Origin: Herbaspirillum sp. ST 5-3
Lineage (GTDB): Bacteria; Pseudomonadota; Gammaproteobacteria; Burkholderiales; Burkholderiaceae_D
Assembly (NCBI RefSeq): GCF_004804275.1
Contig: NZ_STGI01000010.1
Coordinates: 62,001 to 126,000 of the forward strand
DNA length: 64,000 nt
Direction of reading: 5' to 3'
Shown here: one piece after another, positions 1-9,347 of the stretch
Position numbering within the stretch: position 1 is the first letter of the stretch
How the letters are laid out: every line of letters begins with the position of its first letter
Notes under the pieces: model-generated
Seen by the model: only the letters and a program-made list of their open reading frames with translations
Database searches by the model: none
Told to the model about the DNA's origin: nothing
Position numbers and translations under genes: made by a program

Positions 1-960
<960 letters not shown>

Positions 961-961
<1 letters not shown>

Positions 962-1176
962 TGGGCCAACTGCGTATGGAAATCGAACTGAACGGAACGC
1001 CGCATCCGATCACCGAAAACCTGAACGTGCAGGAGTTGATCGCCTCGCTCGACTTGACGAGCAAGTCGCTGGCGGTGGCGATCAATCGCGAGGTGGTGCC
1101 GAGGCATATGTGGGCGCAGCGGGTGTTGCAGCCGAGCGATCGGGTGGACATCGTGCGCGCGATCGGCGGCGGTTAA
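961..1176 (+). CDS. thiS: Sulfur carrier protein ThiS
   Basis: Small ubiquitin-like sulfur carrier whose C-terminal Gly-Gly is thiocarboxylated and donates sulfur to ThiG. The frame encodes 71 residues from the ATG at 961, which overlaps the thiC stop (TGATG). An internal ATG at 976 would give 66 residues beginning MEIELNG, closer to the usual family length, and neither start has a strong Shine-Dalgarno sequence. The protein ends RAIGGG, supplying the diglycine tail. Position between thiC and thiG supports the call. The start is the only uncertain point. Confidence 0.92.
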
Positions 1177-1190
1177 GCTGTACGGAAATA

Positions 1191-1209
1191 CCTCCCCTGG
1201 CAGGGGAGG
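1191..1209 (+). other. Intercistronic hairpin between thiS and thiG
   Basis: A perfect 8-bp stem (CCTCCCCT, 1191-1198, and AGGGGAGG, 1202-1209) with a GGC loop sits in the 52-nt gap between thiS and thiG. No T-tract follows, so it is unlikely to be a full terminator. It could be an mRNA-processing or stability element that sets ThiG levels relative to ThiCS. It overlaps no visible Shine-Dalgarno sequence; GGAG at 1220-1223 serves thiG. Confidence 0.45.
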
Positions 1210-1228
1210 GAGCGGAAACGGAGCTCTT

Positions 1229-2032
1229 ATGCAAACACATCAAGACATGAATCAAGACCAGCCCCTCATCATTGCCGGCAAAGCTTACCGCTCCCGCCTG
1301 CTGGTCGGTAGTGGCAAGTACCGCGACCTCGAGGAAACCCGCGCTGCGACGGAAGCCAGCGGCGCCGAAATCATTACCGTGGCGATTCGCCGCGTCAACA
1401 TCGGTCAGGACCCGAACGCGCCCAACCTGCTCGACGTGGTGCCGCCGTCGAAGTACACCATCCTGCCCAACACCGCGGGCTGCTACACCGCGAAGGATGC
1501 GGTGTACACCTTGCAGCTCGCGCGCGAACTGCTGAATGGCCACAAGCTGGTCAAGCTCGAAGTCCTCGGCGATCAGAAGACCCTGTTCCCCAACATGCCG
1601 GAAACGCTGAAGGCAGCGGAGACGCTGGTGAAGGATGGTTTCGACGTGATGGTGTACTGCAGCGACGACCCGATCCAGGCGCGCATGCTGGAGGAAATCG
1701 GCTGCGTGGCGGTGATGCCGCTGGCCTCGCTGATCGGCTCCGGCATGGGCATCCTCAATCCGTGGAACCTGTCGCTGATCATTGAACAATCGAAGGTTCC
1801 GGTGCTGGTCGATGCCGGCGTCGGCACGGCGTCGGATGCCGCCATTGCCATGGAGCTGGGCTGCGATGGCGTGCTGATGAATACTGCGATTGCAGGCGCA
1901 CGCGATCCGATCCGCATGGCACGTGCAATGATGCTTGCCGTCGAGGCCGGTCGTGACGCGTATCTGGCTGGCCGCATTCCGAAGAAATTTGCCGCTTCGC
2001 CTTCGTCGCCGATGGAGGGGCGCGCAACATGA
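1229..2032 (+). CDS. thiG: Thiazole synthase ThiG
   Basis: TIM-barrel enzyme that assembles the thiazole phosphate moiety from DXP, dehydroglycine and ThiS-thiocarboxylate. The 267-residue product is typical in length. Visible motifs are [10 protein letters not shown] near the N-terminus, the Schiff-base lysine region [11 protein letters not shown], and the phosphate-binding [12 protein letters not shown] near residue 195. The start at 1229 is preceded by GGAG five bases upstream; a second Met six codons later is possible. Its stop overlaps the thiD start by ATGA. No dehydroglycine-forming oxidase gene (thiO or thiH) lies between thiC and thiE, so that enzyme must be encoded elsewhere. DXP is supplied by Dxs, encoded in this window at 24.2-26.0 kb. 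Confidence 0.97.
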   Translation: MQTHQDMNQDQPLIIAGKAYRSRLLVGSGKYRDLEETRAATEASGAEIITVAIRRVNIGQDPNAPNLLDVVPPSKYTILPNTAGCYTAKDAVYTLQLARELLNGHKLVKLEVLGDQKTLFPNMPETLKAAETLVKDGFDVMVYCSDDPIQARMLEEIGCVAVMPLASLIGSGMGILNPWNLSLIIEQSKVPVLVDAGVGTASDAAIAMELGCDGVLMNTAIAGARDPIRMARAMMLAVEAGRDAYLAGRIPKKFAASPSSPMEGRAT

Positions 2033-2820
2033 TTCGCCCCAGCGTCCTGGTTTTCGCCGGTTCGGACCCGAGCGGCGGCGCGGGACTGCAGGCGGACATA
2101 CTTGCGATTTCCGCGCTCGGTGCGCATCCCTTGTCCGCGATTACAGCACTGACGGTACAGGACAACGACCATGTGTTCAATGTCCATCCGGTCCCTGCCG
2201 GTCTGGTGCAACAGCAGGCACATGCATTGATCAGCAAGATGGACATCGCCGCCGTCAAGATCGGCATCGTCGGCAATCGTGCCAATGCAGACGCAATTGC
2301 GGACACGATTCTGCTGATGAAGCAGCGCAGGCCCAATCTGCCTGTGGTGCTCGACCCGGTGCTGGCTAGCGGTCATGGCGACAGCCTGTCGCAGGACAAT
2401 CCGGTGCAGGCGATCGCGTCGCTGCTGCCGCTCGCAACGCTCGTCACGCCGAATCTGCCGGAGGCGTCGGCCTTGTGCGGTGGCGACCGGCGGCTCGATA
2501 CGCAAGTCGAGACCCTGTTGAGCTATTGCCCGAACGTGTTGATCAAAGGCGGCCATGACAGCGGGCCGGATGTGGTGAACCGCTGGTTCACCAATGGCAA
2601 TCAGTGCACATGGACTTGGCCGCGACTGGAAGGCAGTTTTCACGGCACCGGCTGTACACTGGCGTCGGCTATCGCCGCGCTGCTTGCGCGCGGCAAGCCC
2701 ATGGTGGAGGCCATTGAAGAAGCGCAGGCCTATTGCCATCAGGCCTTGCAGTCGGCCTATGCGATTGCGGATGGGCAGCGCATTCCGAATCGCTGCGTAC
2801 CGCTGGAGGAGGAAAAATGA
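2029..2820 (+). CDS. thiD: Hydroxymethylpyrimidine/phosphomethylpyrimidine kinase ThiD
   Basis: Ribokinase-fold kinase that phosphorylates HMP and HMP-P to HMP-PP. The 263-residue product shows the N-terminal [15 protein letters not shown] motif, the TALTVQ segment, VVLDPV near residue 107, and the [12 protein letters not shown] anion-hole and catalytic motif near residue 207. It overlaps thiG by 4 nt and thiE by 4 nt, so translation is probably coupled. It is a stand-alone ThiD, not fused to ThiE. Confidence 0.96.
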   Translation: MIRPSVLVFAGSDPSGGAGLQADILAISALGAHPLSAITALTVQDNDHVFNVHPVPAGLVQQQAHALISKMDIAAVKIGIVGNRANADAIADTILLMKQRRPNLPVVLDPVLASGHGDSLSQDNPVQAIASLLPLATLVTPNLPEASALCGGDRRLDTQVETLLSYCPNVLIKGGHDSGPDVVNRWFTNGNQCTWTWPRLEGSFHGTGCTLASAIAALLARGKPMVEAIEEAQAYCHQALQSAYAIADGQRIPNRCVPLEEEK

Positions 2821-3428
2821 AAGGTTTGTATCTGGTAACCCCTGACTGGGACGACACGCAGAAACTGCTGGACGTCACCGAGGCAGGTCTGCGCGGAGGC
2901 GCGGCGCTGGTGCAATACAGGCACAAGACGGCAAGCCCGCAATTGCGCAAGGAACAGGCGGCGGCCTTGTTGGCGCTGTGCCGCAATTACGGGCGGCCGT
3001 TCATCGTCAACGATTTCGTCGACCTGTGCATGGAGCTGGATGCGGACGGCATTCACGTCGGCGGAACCGATGCGCCCATCGCGCAAGTGCGCGCCGCAGT
3101 CGGTCCGGACAAGATTGTTGGCGCCTCCTGCTATGGCAGCCTGCAACTCGCGCGCGACGCGCAGCAGGCCGGGGCAAGCTATGTGGCTTTTGGCGGTTTC
3201 TATCCTTCGCGGGTGAAGAAATACGAAGTCTCGACCTCTCCCGACATCGTCACGCAGGCCCGGACTGAAGTGCCGGTGCCAAATGTCGTGATCGGTGGCA
3301 TGACGCCGGAGAATGCCGAGCCGCTGGTAGCTAATGGTGCGGACATGGTTGCCGCGATCAGCAGCGTCTACATGGTCGACGATCCCGAGGCGGCGGCGCG
3401 CCGATTCGTGAATCTGTTCAAATCCTGA
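2817..3428 (+). CDS. thiE: Thiamine-phosphate synthase ThiE
   Basis: Couples HMP-PP with thiazole phosphate to give thiamine phosphate. The 203-residue start chosen here has an ATG overlapping the thiD stop (ATGA) and a strong Shine-Dalgarno GGAGGAGG at 2805-2812; an in-frame upstream start would bury the SD. Family signatures are LVQYRHK (substrate pyrophosphate contact), the VNDFVDLCMELDADGIHVG segment, YVAFGGFYPSRVKK (a variant of the canonical GPxFxTxTK loop, common in betaproteobacteria as far as I recall) and NVVIGGMTPENA. It is the last gene of the visible thi operon and converges on the aminotransferase gene. Confidence 0.95.
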   Translation: MKGLYLVTPDWDDTQKLLDVTEAGLRGGAALVQYRHKTASPQLRKEQAAALLALCRNYGRPFIVNDFVDLCMELDADGIHVGGTDAPIAQVRAAVGPDKIVGASCYGSLQLARDAQQAGASYVAFGGFYPSRVKKYEVSTSPDIVTQARTEVPVPNVVIGGMTPENAEPLVANGADMVAAISSVYMVDDPEAAARRFVNLFKS

Positions 3429-3442
3429 TTGCAACAGACGAC

Positions 3443-3463
3443 GGCGGGCGCAAGGCGCTCGCC
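3443..3463. terminator. Hairpin between convergent thiE and aminotransferase genes
   Basis: A 9-bp GC-rich stem (3443-3451 with 3455-3463, one G·T pair) closes an AAG loop in the 42-nt gap between two convergent genes. It lacks a T-tract, so efficient Rho-independent termination is not assured, but position and symmetry suit a bidirectional terminator. Confidence 0.45.
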
Positions 3464-3470
3464 TCGCCGA

Positions 3471-4643
3471 TTACTTCAAGGCTTCCAGCGCCGCCACCAA
3501 CTTGTCCAGCTCGGCGGGCGTGTTGTACAAATGCGGAGTGACGCGCACCACGCGCTCGCCATTGACGATCGGCGCCACAGTGAATATCCGGTGCGCCTGA
3601 AAAAGATATTCCGCGACGTCCTGCGCGTCTTTCCCGTTCACCCTGAATGCCGCGATCGCGCATGAGCGCCGCGGATCATCCGGCACCATCAATTCGATTC
3701 CCGGCAGCCGCTTGACGCGGCTGGTCCAGTAGTCCTTCAGGTAACGCAGGCGCGCTTCCTTGTTGCTGCCGCCAATCATGTTGTGAAAAGCGATCGCGTC
3801 TTCGATCGCGAGTTCGGGGGCCGGCGGGGTGGTGCCGAAATGCCCGAGCTTGCGGATATCCGAATCGGCATGCGTCGTGTCGCCGAACAAGGGGGCGATG
3901 TCGCGCACACGTTCCTTGCGGATGTAAAGCAGGCCCACGCCCAGTGGCGCGCCCAGCCATTTATGAAGGTGCGCCGCGACAAAACTGCTGCCAAGCTGCG
4001 GCAGGCGGTAATCGAGGTGGGCGAAGGAATGTGCCGCATCGACAAAGACATCGATACCCCGACGCTGCGCCATGTCCGCGATTTTTGCCACCGGCAGGAT
4101 CTGGCCTGTCCTGTGCAGGATATGCGTGACCAGCAGCACGCGCGTCTTCGGTGTGATCGCGTTTTCGTAGAGTGCAACGATTTCCTCATCGTTTTTCGGA
4201 TGAAACGGCAAGGCAATGCGCACCAGCTTGAGGCGACCGCGTTGCTGCATCATCTGCAGCGTCTCGTCCACGCTGTCGTAATCCTGATTGCCGATCACGA
4301 CTTCATCATCCGGGAGGAAGGGATAGCCCTGGATCAGGATGTTCATGCCCTCGGTCGGGTTGCGCACGATGAGCAGTTCTTCCTCCGATGCACCGGTGAA
4401 ATCGGCAAGCGTCTTCACGACGGCGGCCAGCCGTTGCGGATACCGGGTGCGCATGAAGAAGCTTCCTTCCCGGTTGACCAGGCGGTTGTATTCTTCAAGC
4501 GCTTGCTGGACCGGCTTCGACGGAACGCCGAAAAAACCGTTTTCGAGGTTGATCACCTCGTCGTTCAGGACATACTGGTCGCGGATGCCGGACCAGTATG
4601 CTTCGTCGGCCGGATCGATATGCGCAGGAACTTGCTGTGCCAA
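3471..4643 (-). CDS. Class V aminotransferase, isopenicillin N epimerase-like
   Basis: PLP-dependent fold-type I enzyme of 390 residues. Visible are the VDAAHSFAHLD segment, where the Asp contacts the pyridine nitrogen, and AAHLHKWLGAP containing the Schiff-base lysine, as in CefD/SufS relatives. The substrate cannot be assigned from sequence; cysteine desulfurase function is less likely because no active-site Cys loop of the SufS type is evident. The start is an unusual TTG (complement of 4641-4643) with GAGAGG about six bases upstream; no ATG or GTG in frame lies near it. The gene follows the dapA-like gene on the same strand after 87 nt and converges on the thi operon. Confidence 0.85.
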   Translation of the reverse strand: MAQQVPAHIDPADEAYWSGIRDQYVLNDEVINLENGFFGVPSKPVQQALEEYNRLVNREGSFFMRTRYPQRLAAVVKTLADFTGASEEELLIVRNPTEGMNILIQGYPFLPDDEVVIGNQDYDSVDETLQMMQQRGRLKLVRIALPFHPKNDEEIVALYENAITPKTRVLLVTHILHRTGQILPVAKIADMAQRRGIDVFVDAAHSFAHLDYRLPQLGSSFVAAHLHKWLGAPLGVGLLYIRKERVRDIAPLFGDTTHADSDIRKLGHFGTTPPAPELAIEDAIAFHNMIGGSNKEARLRYLKDYWTSRVKRLPGIELMVPDDPRRSCAIAAFRVNGKDAQDVAEYLFQAHRIFTVAPIVNGERVVRVTPHLYNTPAELDKLVAALEALK

Positions 4644-4700
4644 TGGAGCCTCTCGGATCGTGGTTGAAAAACCATTGTAATCGCCCTGCGCGCATCAGGT

Positions 4701-4723
4701 GGAAGGGCAACTCGTGCCCTTCC
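4701..4723. terminator. Hairpin between dapA-like gene and aminotransferase gene
   Basis: A perfect 9-bp stem, GGAAGGGCA (4701-4709) and TGCCCTTCC (4715-4723), has a 5-nt loop and begins just past the dapA-like stop on the minus strand. No T-run follows, so it may be a weak terminator or a processing site. Confidence 0.4.
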
Positions 4724-4730
4724 GATTCGC

Positions 4731-5600
4731 CTACAGGCATTCCAGGCGCCGCAGCTCGCGTGCCAGTTGCTCCTTCGTCTCGGCCGAAGCGCTGTGCATG
4801 GGCGCACGCAACATATCCTGCATGTCTCCCATCATGGAAAGCGCCGCCTTGAGCGGACCCGGATTCGGTTCCCTGAACAGCAGGCGGATCAATGGGAGCA
4901 GTCGATAGAAAATTTCCCTCGCCTCGCTTAAGGCCTCATTGCGAACAAGTTGCGCGATCCGCACAAACAGGTCCGGGCGAATATGAGCGGATGCGGTTAT
5001 TGCTCCGCTGCCGCCAAGGCAGAGCGTGGAAAGGAGCAGGTGGTCTTCGCCGGCGAGCACCTGCAATTGCCTGTCCCCCATCAGGCGCATGGTCAAGGAC
5101 TGATCGCCGCCGCAGTCCTTCACGGCGACGATGCGCTCATGCTGCGCGATCGTCCTGAAGGTGCTCGGTTCGATCGCAACGCCGGTGCGGTAGGGAATGT
5201 TGTAAAGGATGACGGGCGCCGACGATGCGTCGGCCAGCGCCCGGAAATAATCGACGAGTCCGGCTTGCGACGGCCGGATGTAGTAGGGCGGCGGTGCGAG
5301 CAGTCCTGCGATTGGCCGGCGCTGAATCTGCTGCATGCGGGCAAGGACATGCGCCATATTGTTGCCCGCCAGACCCATCACGACCGGACATTGCGGCACG
5401 GTGTCCAAGACCGCGTCCAGGGCCTCGAGCTGTTCGCCTTCGCCGAGCGCGGCTGCTTCCCCTGTCGAACCGCATACCACCAGGCCGGAAACACCGGCTT
5501 CCACGAGGCGACTGGCAAGCGCCTGCAGCGCGGCATAATCGACCGCATTGCCGCGAAACGGGGTGACCAGAGGCACCCAGATACCTGTAAAGCTTGTCAT
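4731..5600 (-). CDS. dapA: DapA-family lyase (dihydrodipicolinate synthase/N-acetylneuraminate lyase superfamily)
   Basis: TIM-barrel aldolase-class enzyme, annotated as 4-hydroxy-tetrahydrodipicolinate synthase of the lysine/diaminopimelate pathway. The 289-residue product has the GSTGEAAALG phosphate/pyruvate loop, the YNIPYRTG motif with the catalytic Tyr, and the Schiff-base lysine in IVAVKDCGG. The start at 5600 has GGGAG eight bases upstream; an in-frame ATG at 5615 overlaps that SD and is less likely. It is not next to other lysine genes, so a paralogue acting on another 2-oxo acid cannot be excluded. It is divergent from uvrD across a 358-nt region. Confidence 0.85.
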   Translation of the reverse strand: MTSFTGIWVPLVTPFRGNAVDYAALQALASRLVEAGVSGLVVCGSTGEAAALGEGEQLEALDAVLDTVPQCPVVMGLAGNNMAHVLARMQQIQRRPIAGLLAPPPYYIRPSQAGLVDYFRALADASSAPVILYNIPYRTGVAIEPSTFRTIAQHERIVAVKDCGGDQSLTMRLMGDRQLQVLAGEDHLLLSTLCLGGSGAITASAHIRPDLFVRIAQLVRNEALSEAREIFYRLLPLIRLLFREPNPGPLKAALSMMGDMQDMLRAPMHSASAETKEQLARELRRLECL

Positions 5601-5958
5601 TGCAAATACTCCCATTATCAGACCGACAGGTCACCGTCAGGAGGATCTGCAAGAACGTGTGTGACAGAGGGGGGAGTGGTACCGGCCTTTGCGCTTACTG
5701 TCCTGTCAGCCCACCTGACGGGACAGTGCGCCCCGGTCAGATGAGCGACTGTTTTTTCGATTTCACTGCACCGGCGACGCGTGACCCTGCCTGGGCGTTC
5801 AAGCCCGGTGCGCAGAGATGGTCGATGGAACAGGAATGCATTTTTTGCATGAAGTGCGGATATGCTTCGATTATGGTGCGGGCAATCTTGTGCGTCAAGC
5901 AATGCCGCCGGGCGAGATTTAGCCGCAGACGCAATGCTCGCGCCGTTATAATCAGGGA
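5601..5958. other. Divergent intergenic region dapA/uvrD with a 13-nt inverted repeat
   Basis: No gene was found here. The main structure is an inverted repeat: 13-nt arms at 5697-5709 and 5715-5727 matching at 12 of 13 positions (the exception a G·T pair) around a CCCAC loop. A related TGACGG/GACAGG pair occurs at 5625-5641. The segment may be an operator or a hairpin for one of the divergent transcripts. The uvrD promoter lies at its right end. Confidence 0.5.
5947..5952 (+). promoter_or_regulatory. Consensus -10 box (TATAAT) immediately upstream of uvrD
   Basis: A perfect TATAAT lies only six bases before the uvrD ATG at 5959. Normal spacing would start the transcript at or next to the start codon, giving a leaderless or nearly leaderless mRNA. 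At 17 nt upstream I see no good -35 match. Confidence 0.5.
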
Positions 5959-8241
5959 ATGCAAAACCTCCTCCACAATCTCAATCCCGAGCAACTCGCC
6001 GCCGTCACGCTGCCCGCGCAACCTGCGCTGATTCTCGCCGGCGCCGGTTCAGGCAAGACCCGCGTACTGACCACGCGCATTGCATGGCTGATCCAGACCG
6101 GCCAAGTGTCGCCGTCCGGCGTGCTGGCGGTGACCTTCACGAACAAGGCAGCCAAGGAGATGATGTCGCGCCTGTCGGCCATGTTGCCGATCAATACGCG
6201 CGGCATGTGGATCGGTACTTTCCATGGACTGTGCAATCGTCTGCTGCGCGCGCACTATCGCGATGCGGGCTTGCCGCAGACCTTCCAGATTCTCGACTCG
6301 CAGGATCAGTTGTCGGCAATCAAGCGTTTGCTGAAGACGCTGAATGTCGACGATGAAAAATATCCGGCGCGCAATTTGATGTATTTCATCAATGGTTCGA
6401 AGGAGCAAGGTCTGCGCGCGAAGGATGTCATTGCAAACGATGATTACAACCGCCGGTTCGTGGAGCTGTATGACGCCTACGATCAGCAATGCCAGCGCGA
6501 AGGCGTGGTGGACTTCGCGGAGCTGTTGTTGCGCTCGTATGAACTGCTGTCGCGCAATCAACCGCTGCGCGAGCACTATCAATCGCGCTTCAAGCACATC
6601 CTGATCGACGAGTTCCAGGACACCAACAACCTGCAGTACAACTGGCTCAAGCTGATGGCCGGGCAGCACAACGCGATCTTCGCCGTCGGTGACGACGACC
6701 AGAGCATTTACGCATTCCGTGGTGCGAACGTGGGAAACATGATCGCCTTCGAGCGCGAGTTCCACGTCGAGAACCTGATCAAGCTGGAGCAGAACTATCG
6801 CTCGCATGGACATATTCTCGACGCCGCCAACATACTGATCGCGAACAACAGCAAACGCCTCGGCAAGAACCTGCGCACCGACGCCGGCCATGGCGAGCCG
6901 GTACGCATTTTCGAAGCCAGCAGCGACATCCAGGAAGCGCAATGGATCATCGAGGAAGCCAAGAGTCTGATCAATGAGGGTGCGCTGCGCAACGAGATCG
7001 CGATCCTGTACCGCTCCAATGCGCAGTCGCGCGTGATCGAGCATGCACTGTTCACCGCCGGCATTCCGTATCGCGTGTATGGCGGCCAGCGCTACTTCGA
7101 GCGCGCCGAAATCAAGCATGCGATCGCCTATCTGCAACTGATGGATAACCCGCACAACGATTCCGCCTTCCTGCGCGTGGTGAACTTCCCGACGCGCGGC
7201 ATCGGCGCGCGTTCGCTTGAGCAATTGCAGGATGCGGCGCGGCAGTACGGCATTTCGCTGTATGCGGCGGTGCCCTACGTGACCGGCAAGGCCGGCGCTT
7301 CGCTCGGCGCCTTCGTGAAGCTGATCGAGGGCATGCGCTTCGAGACGCAGAACCTGCCGCTGCAGGAAATGGTGAAAGTGGTGCTCGACATGTGCGGACT
7401 CATCACGCACTACCAGAGCGAAAAGGAAGGCGCGGACCGCATCGAAAACCTGGAGCAGCTGGTCAGCGCGGCAATGCTCTTCGTGTCGGAAGAAGGTTTC
7501 GGCATCGATGCGCCGGCGCTGCTCGGGCCGAAGACGCAGGCGGTTGTCGGAACGCCGCTGCCCAACGGCGACGAGATACTCGATGCGGACGCACCCCTGC
7601 CGACCGTGATGTCGCCCCTGTCGGCTTTCCTGTCGCATGCATCGCTGGAAGCGGGCGACAATCAGGCGCAGGCAGGGCAGGATGCCTTGCAGTTGATGAC
7701 TGTGCATTCGGCCAAGGGCCTGGAGTTCGATGCGGTCTTCATCACCGGCCTGGAAGAGGGCTTGTTCCCGCACGAGAACAGTGCGCAGGAAGAGGGCGGG
7801 CTGGAGGAAGAGCGCCGCCTGATGTATGTGGCCATCACGCGCGCCAAGAAGCGCTTGTACATGAGCTTTTCGCAAACCCGCATGCTGCACGGCCAGACGC
7901 GCTACAACATGAAATCGCGCTTTTTCGACGAGTTGCCGGAAGAAGCGCTGAAATGGTTGTCGCCCAAGGTCCAGCCGGTGTGGTCCCCGCACCGAAAGGC
8001 GGCATGGGTCGACGCGCCCGAGAACGGCGCCAACGCCATCGCGCAAAACTTTGCCCGTCGGGACCTTGGCTGGCGCGTCGGCGAAACCGTCTCGCACCAG
8101 AAATTCGGCGAGGGCGTGATCGTCGATATCGAAGGCAGCGGCACCAATACGCGCGCCCATATCAACTTCGGGCGGCACGGCATGAAGTTGCTTGACTTGA
8201 ACATTGCAAAACTGGAAAAAGTGGCGCAGCGGCTAAGCTAA
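5959..8241 (+). CDS. uvrD: ATP-dependent DNA helicase UvrD/PcrA
   Basis: Superfamily 1A 3'-5' helicase for nucleotide excision and mismatch repair. The 760-residue protein carries the full motif set: Walker A GAGSGKT (residues 28-34), Ia VTFTNKAAKEM, Walker B DEFQDTN, motif III GDDDQSIYAFRGA, motif IV QNYRS, the motif V region TVHSAKGLEFD, and motif VI YVAITRAKKRL. The C-terminal WRVGETVSHQKFGEGVI tail is the Tudor-like domain that binds RNA polymerase in UvrD/PcrA. Length is slightly above E. coli UvrD (720). The near-adjacent TATAAT suggests leaderless initiation. Confidence 0.97.
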   Translation: MQNLLHNLNPEQLAAVTLPAQPALILAGAGSGKTRVLTTRIAWLIQTGQVSPSGVLAVTFTNKAAKEMMSRLSAMLPINTRGMWIGTFHGLCNRLLRAHYRDAGLPQTFQILDSQDQLSAIKRLLKTLNVDDEKYPARNLMYFINGSKEQGLRAKDVIANDDYNRRFVELYDAYDQQCQREGVVDFAELLLRSYELLSRNQPLREHYQSRFKHILIDEFQDTNNLQYNWLKLMAGQHNAIFAVGDDDQSIYAFRGANVGNMIAFEREFHVENLIKLEQNYRSHGHILDAANILIANNSKRLGKNLRTDAGHGEPVRIFEASSDIQEAQWIIEEAKSLINEGALRNEIAILYRSNAQSRVIEHALFTAGIPYRVYGGQRYFERAEIKHAIAYLQLMDNPHNDSAFLRVVNFPTRGIGARSLEQLQDAARQYGISLYAAVPYVTGKAGASLGAFVKLIEGMRFETQNLPLQEMVKVVLDMCGLITHYQSEKEGADRIENLEQLVSAAMLFVSEEGFGIDAPALLGPKTQAVVGTPLPNGDEILDADAPLPTVMSPLSAFLSHASLEAGDNQAQAGQDALQLMTVHSAKGLEFDAVFITGLEEGLFPHENSAQEEGGLEEERRLMYVAITRAKKRLYMSFSQTRMLHGQTRYNMKSRFFDELPEEALKWLSPKVQPVWSPHRKAAWVDAPENGANAIAQNFARRDLGWRVGETVSHQKFGEGVIVDIEGSGTNTRAHINFGRHGMKLLDLNIAKLEKVAQRLS

Positions 8242-8302
8242 CGTTCATCGCGCCGAAGCAGGAACTATCCGATAGCTGCATCGGCTTCCTCTGATCGCGG
8301 AC

Positions 8303-8327
8303 GGAACTTTTTCGGCGTTCCTTCGTT
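8303..8327 (+). promoter_or_regulatory. ECF-type promoter (GGAAC-N16-CGTT) of the sigma operon
   Basis: GGAAC at 8303-8307 and CGTT at 8324-8327 are separated by exactly 16 nt, the classical ECF sigma architecture. The same elements with the same spacing and a shared CTTCGTT context occur at 9834-9858, before the His-rich protein gene. This implies autoregulation by the downstream sigma factor. The transcript would start near 8334, which excludes the GTG at 8329 as start codon and favours the ATG at 8344. Confidence 0.65.
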
Positions 8328-8343
8328 AGTGCAGGTATCGATA

Positions 8344-8910
8344 ATGCGAAACCTTGCCCACCTTGACGATATCGCCTGTGTAACGCTCGCCAAGCGCGGC
8401 GACGGCAAGGCATTTTCCGAACTGGTCGCGCGCTATCAGGACCGCATTTACCGCTTTCTGCTGCGCCTGACACGCTCGCCCGACGACGCGCTGGAACTGA
8501 CGCAGGACACCTTCCTGCGCGCTTATCAGGGGCTGGAACGCTGGCGGCCCGATGCCTTGTTCAAGACCTGGCTGTTTCGCATCGCGCGCAACATCGCCTT
8601 CGACAGTTTGCGGCGCGACAAGCTCGTTGAATTCGTCGAACTGGAGCAGGACACGGACTTGCCGGACACGACCGCGGGGCCGGAAGCCATTTTCGAAACC
8701 GCGCAGCGCTATCGCCTGCTGGAAGCCGCGCTCGCACGCCTGCCGGCCGAGCATCGCGAGATCCTGCTGCTGCGTGAAATCGAGGAAATGGCCTACGACG
8801 AGATCGCCGCTATCCTGAACCTGAATGTCGGCACCGTCAAATCCCGTTTGGCGCGGGCGCGTTCCGCCCTGCTCGACAAGCTCAAACATCAACCGGAGGT
8901 ATCGCGATGA
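8344..8910 (+). CDS. ECF-family RNA polymerase sigma factor
   Basis: Alternative sigma factor of 188 residues. Region 2 (FSELVARYQDRIYRFLLRLTRSPDDALELTQDTFLRAYQGL and the -10-binding segment FKTWLFRIARNIAFD) and region 4 (ALARLPAEHREILLLREIEEMAYDEIAAILNLNVGTVKSRLARAR) are clear, with no region 3, as expected for ECF proteins. The ATG at 8344 is chosen because the upstream in-frame GTG lies inside the predicted promoter. It overlaps the zinc-finger anti-sigma gene by ATGA. The neighbouring membrane-anchored periplasmic protein suggests control by an envelope signal, analogous in layout to CnrYXH but not shown to sense the same metal. Confidence 0.93.
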   Translation: MRNLAHLDDIACVTLAKRGDGKAFSELVARYQDRIYRFLLRLTRSPDDALELTQDTFLRAYQGLERWRPDALFKTWLFRIARNIAFDSLRRDKLVEFVELEQDTDLPDTTAGPEAIFETAQRYRLLEAALARLPAEHREILLLREIEEMAYDEIAAILNLNVGTVKSRLARARSALLDKLKHQPEVSR

Positions 8911-9347
8911 ACTGTCCGCAGCATGAGGAAGTCTCCGCCTATATCGACAATATGCTGGCACCCGCCGAACGGCAGCAATTCGCCGCGCATGCCCATGCCT
9001 GCCCGCTCTGCCGCGCACGCATGGATGATCTGCTCACGCTGCGTCAGGCATTGCGCGAATTGCCATCGCCGACCTTGGGCTTCGATCTGGCGGCACGCCT
9101 TGGTCCGCAGTTGAATCGGGGTAAGGCGCGTTCGCGGCCTGCGCGGGCATTCTGGATCGACTGGGGCGCGCCCGGACTGGCGGCCGCTGTGTCGCTCGCT
9201 GCCGGCGCATGGATCGGCGGCATGCTGATCGGCGGCGGCGTCGCACTTGCGCCGCCAGCGACCATGGTGCGCGTCTTCGATCCCGTGCCGCCGGGCGGCC
9301 TGTGTGCCGCCGCGGAACTTTGCAGAACACCGAAAGGACTGAGATGA
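8907..9347 (+). CDS. Zinc-finger (ZAS-type) transmembrane anti-sigma factor
   Basis: A 146-residue protein with an N-terminal cytoplasmic zinc-binding anti-sigma domain: the H-x3-C-x2-C motif is H28, C32, C35, with Cys3 and His6 further upstream. A single hydrophobic helix follows at about residues 89-111 (GLAAAVSLAAGAWIGGMLIG), then a short periplasmic tail of about 30 residues. This architecture fits membrane sequestration of the ECF factor encoded just upstream, with which it overlaps by 4 nt. It also overlaps the next gene by 4 nt. The tail is too short for an elaborate sensor, so the next gene product may supply sensing. Confidence 0.88.
   Translation: MNCPQHEEVSAYIDNMLAPAERQQFAAHAHACPLCRARMDDLLTLRQALRELPSPTLGFDLAARLGPQLNRGKARSRPARAFWIDWGAPGLAAAVSLAAGAWIGGMLIGGGVALAPPATMVRVFDPVPPGGLCAAAELCRTPKGLR

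Noticed and set aside
1573-2739. Long minus-strand open frame antisense to thiG/thiD
   Set aside because: Lies wholly opposite well-identified thi genes; composition is Arg/His/Gln-rich, as expected from antisense of GC-rich coding DNA.
6049-8178. 709-codon minus-strand open frame
   Set aside because: Exactly antisense to uvrD with no family features; a GC-skew artefact.
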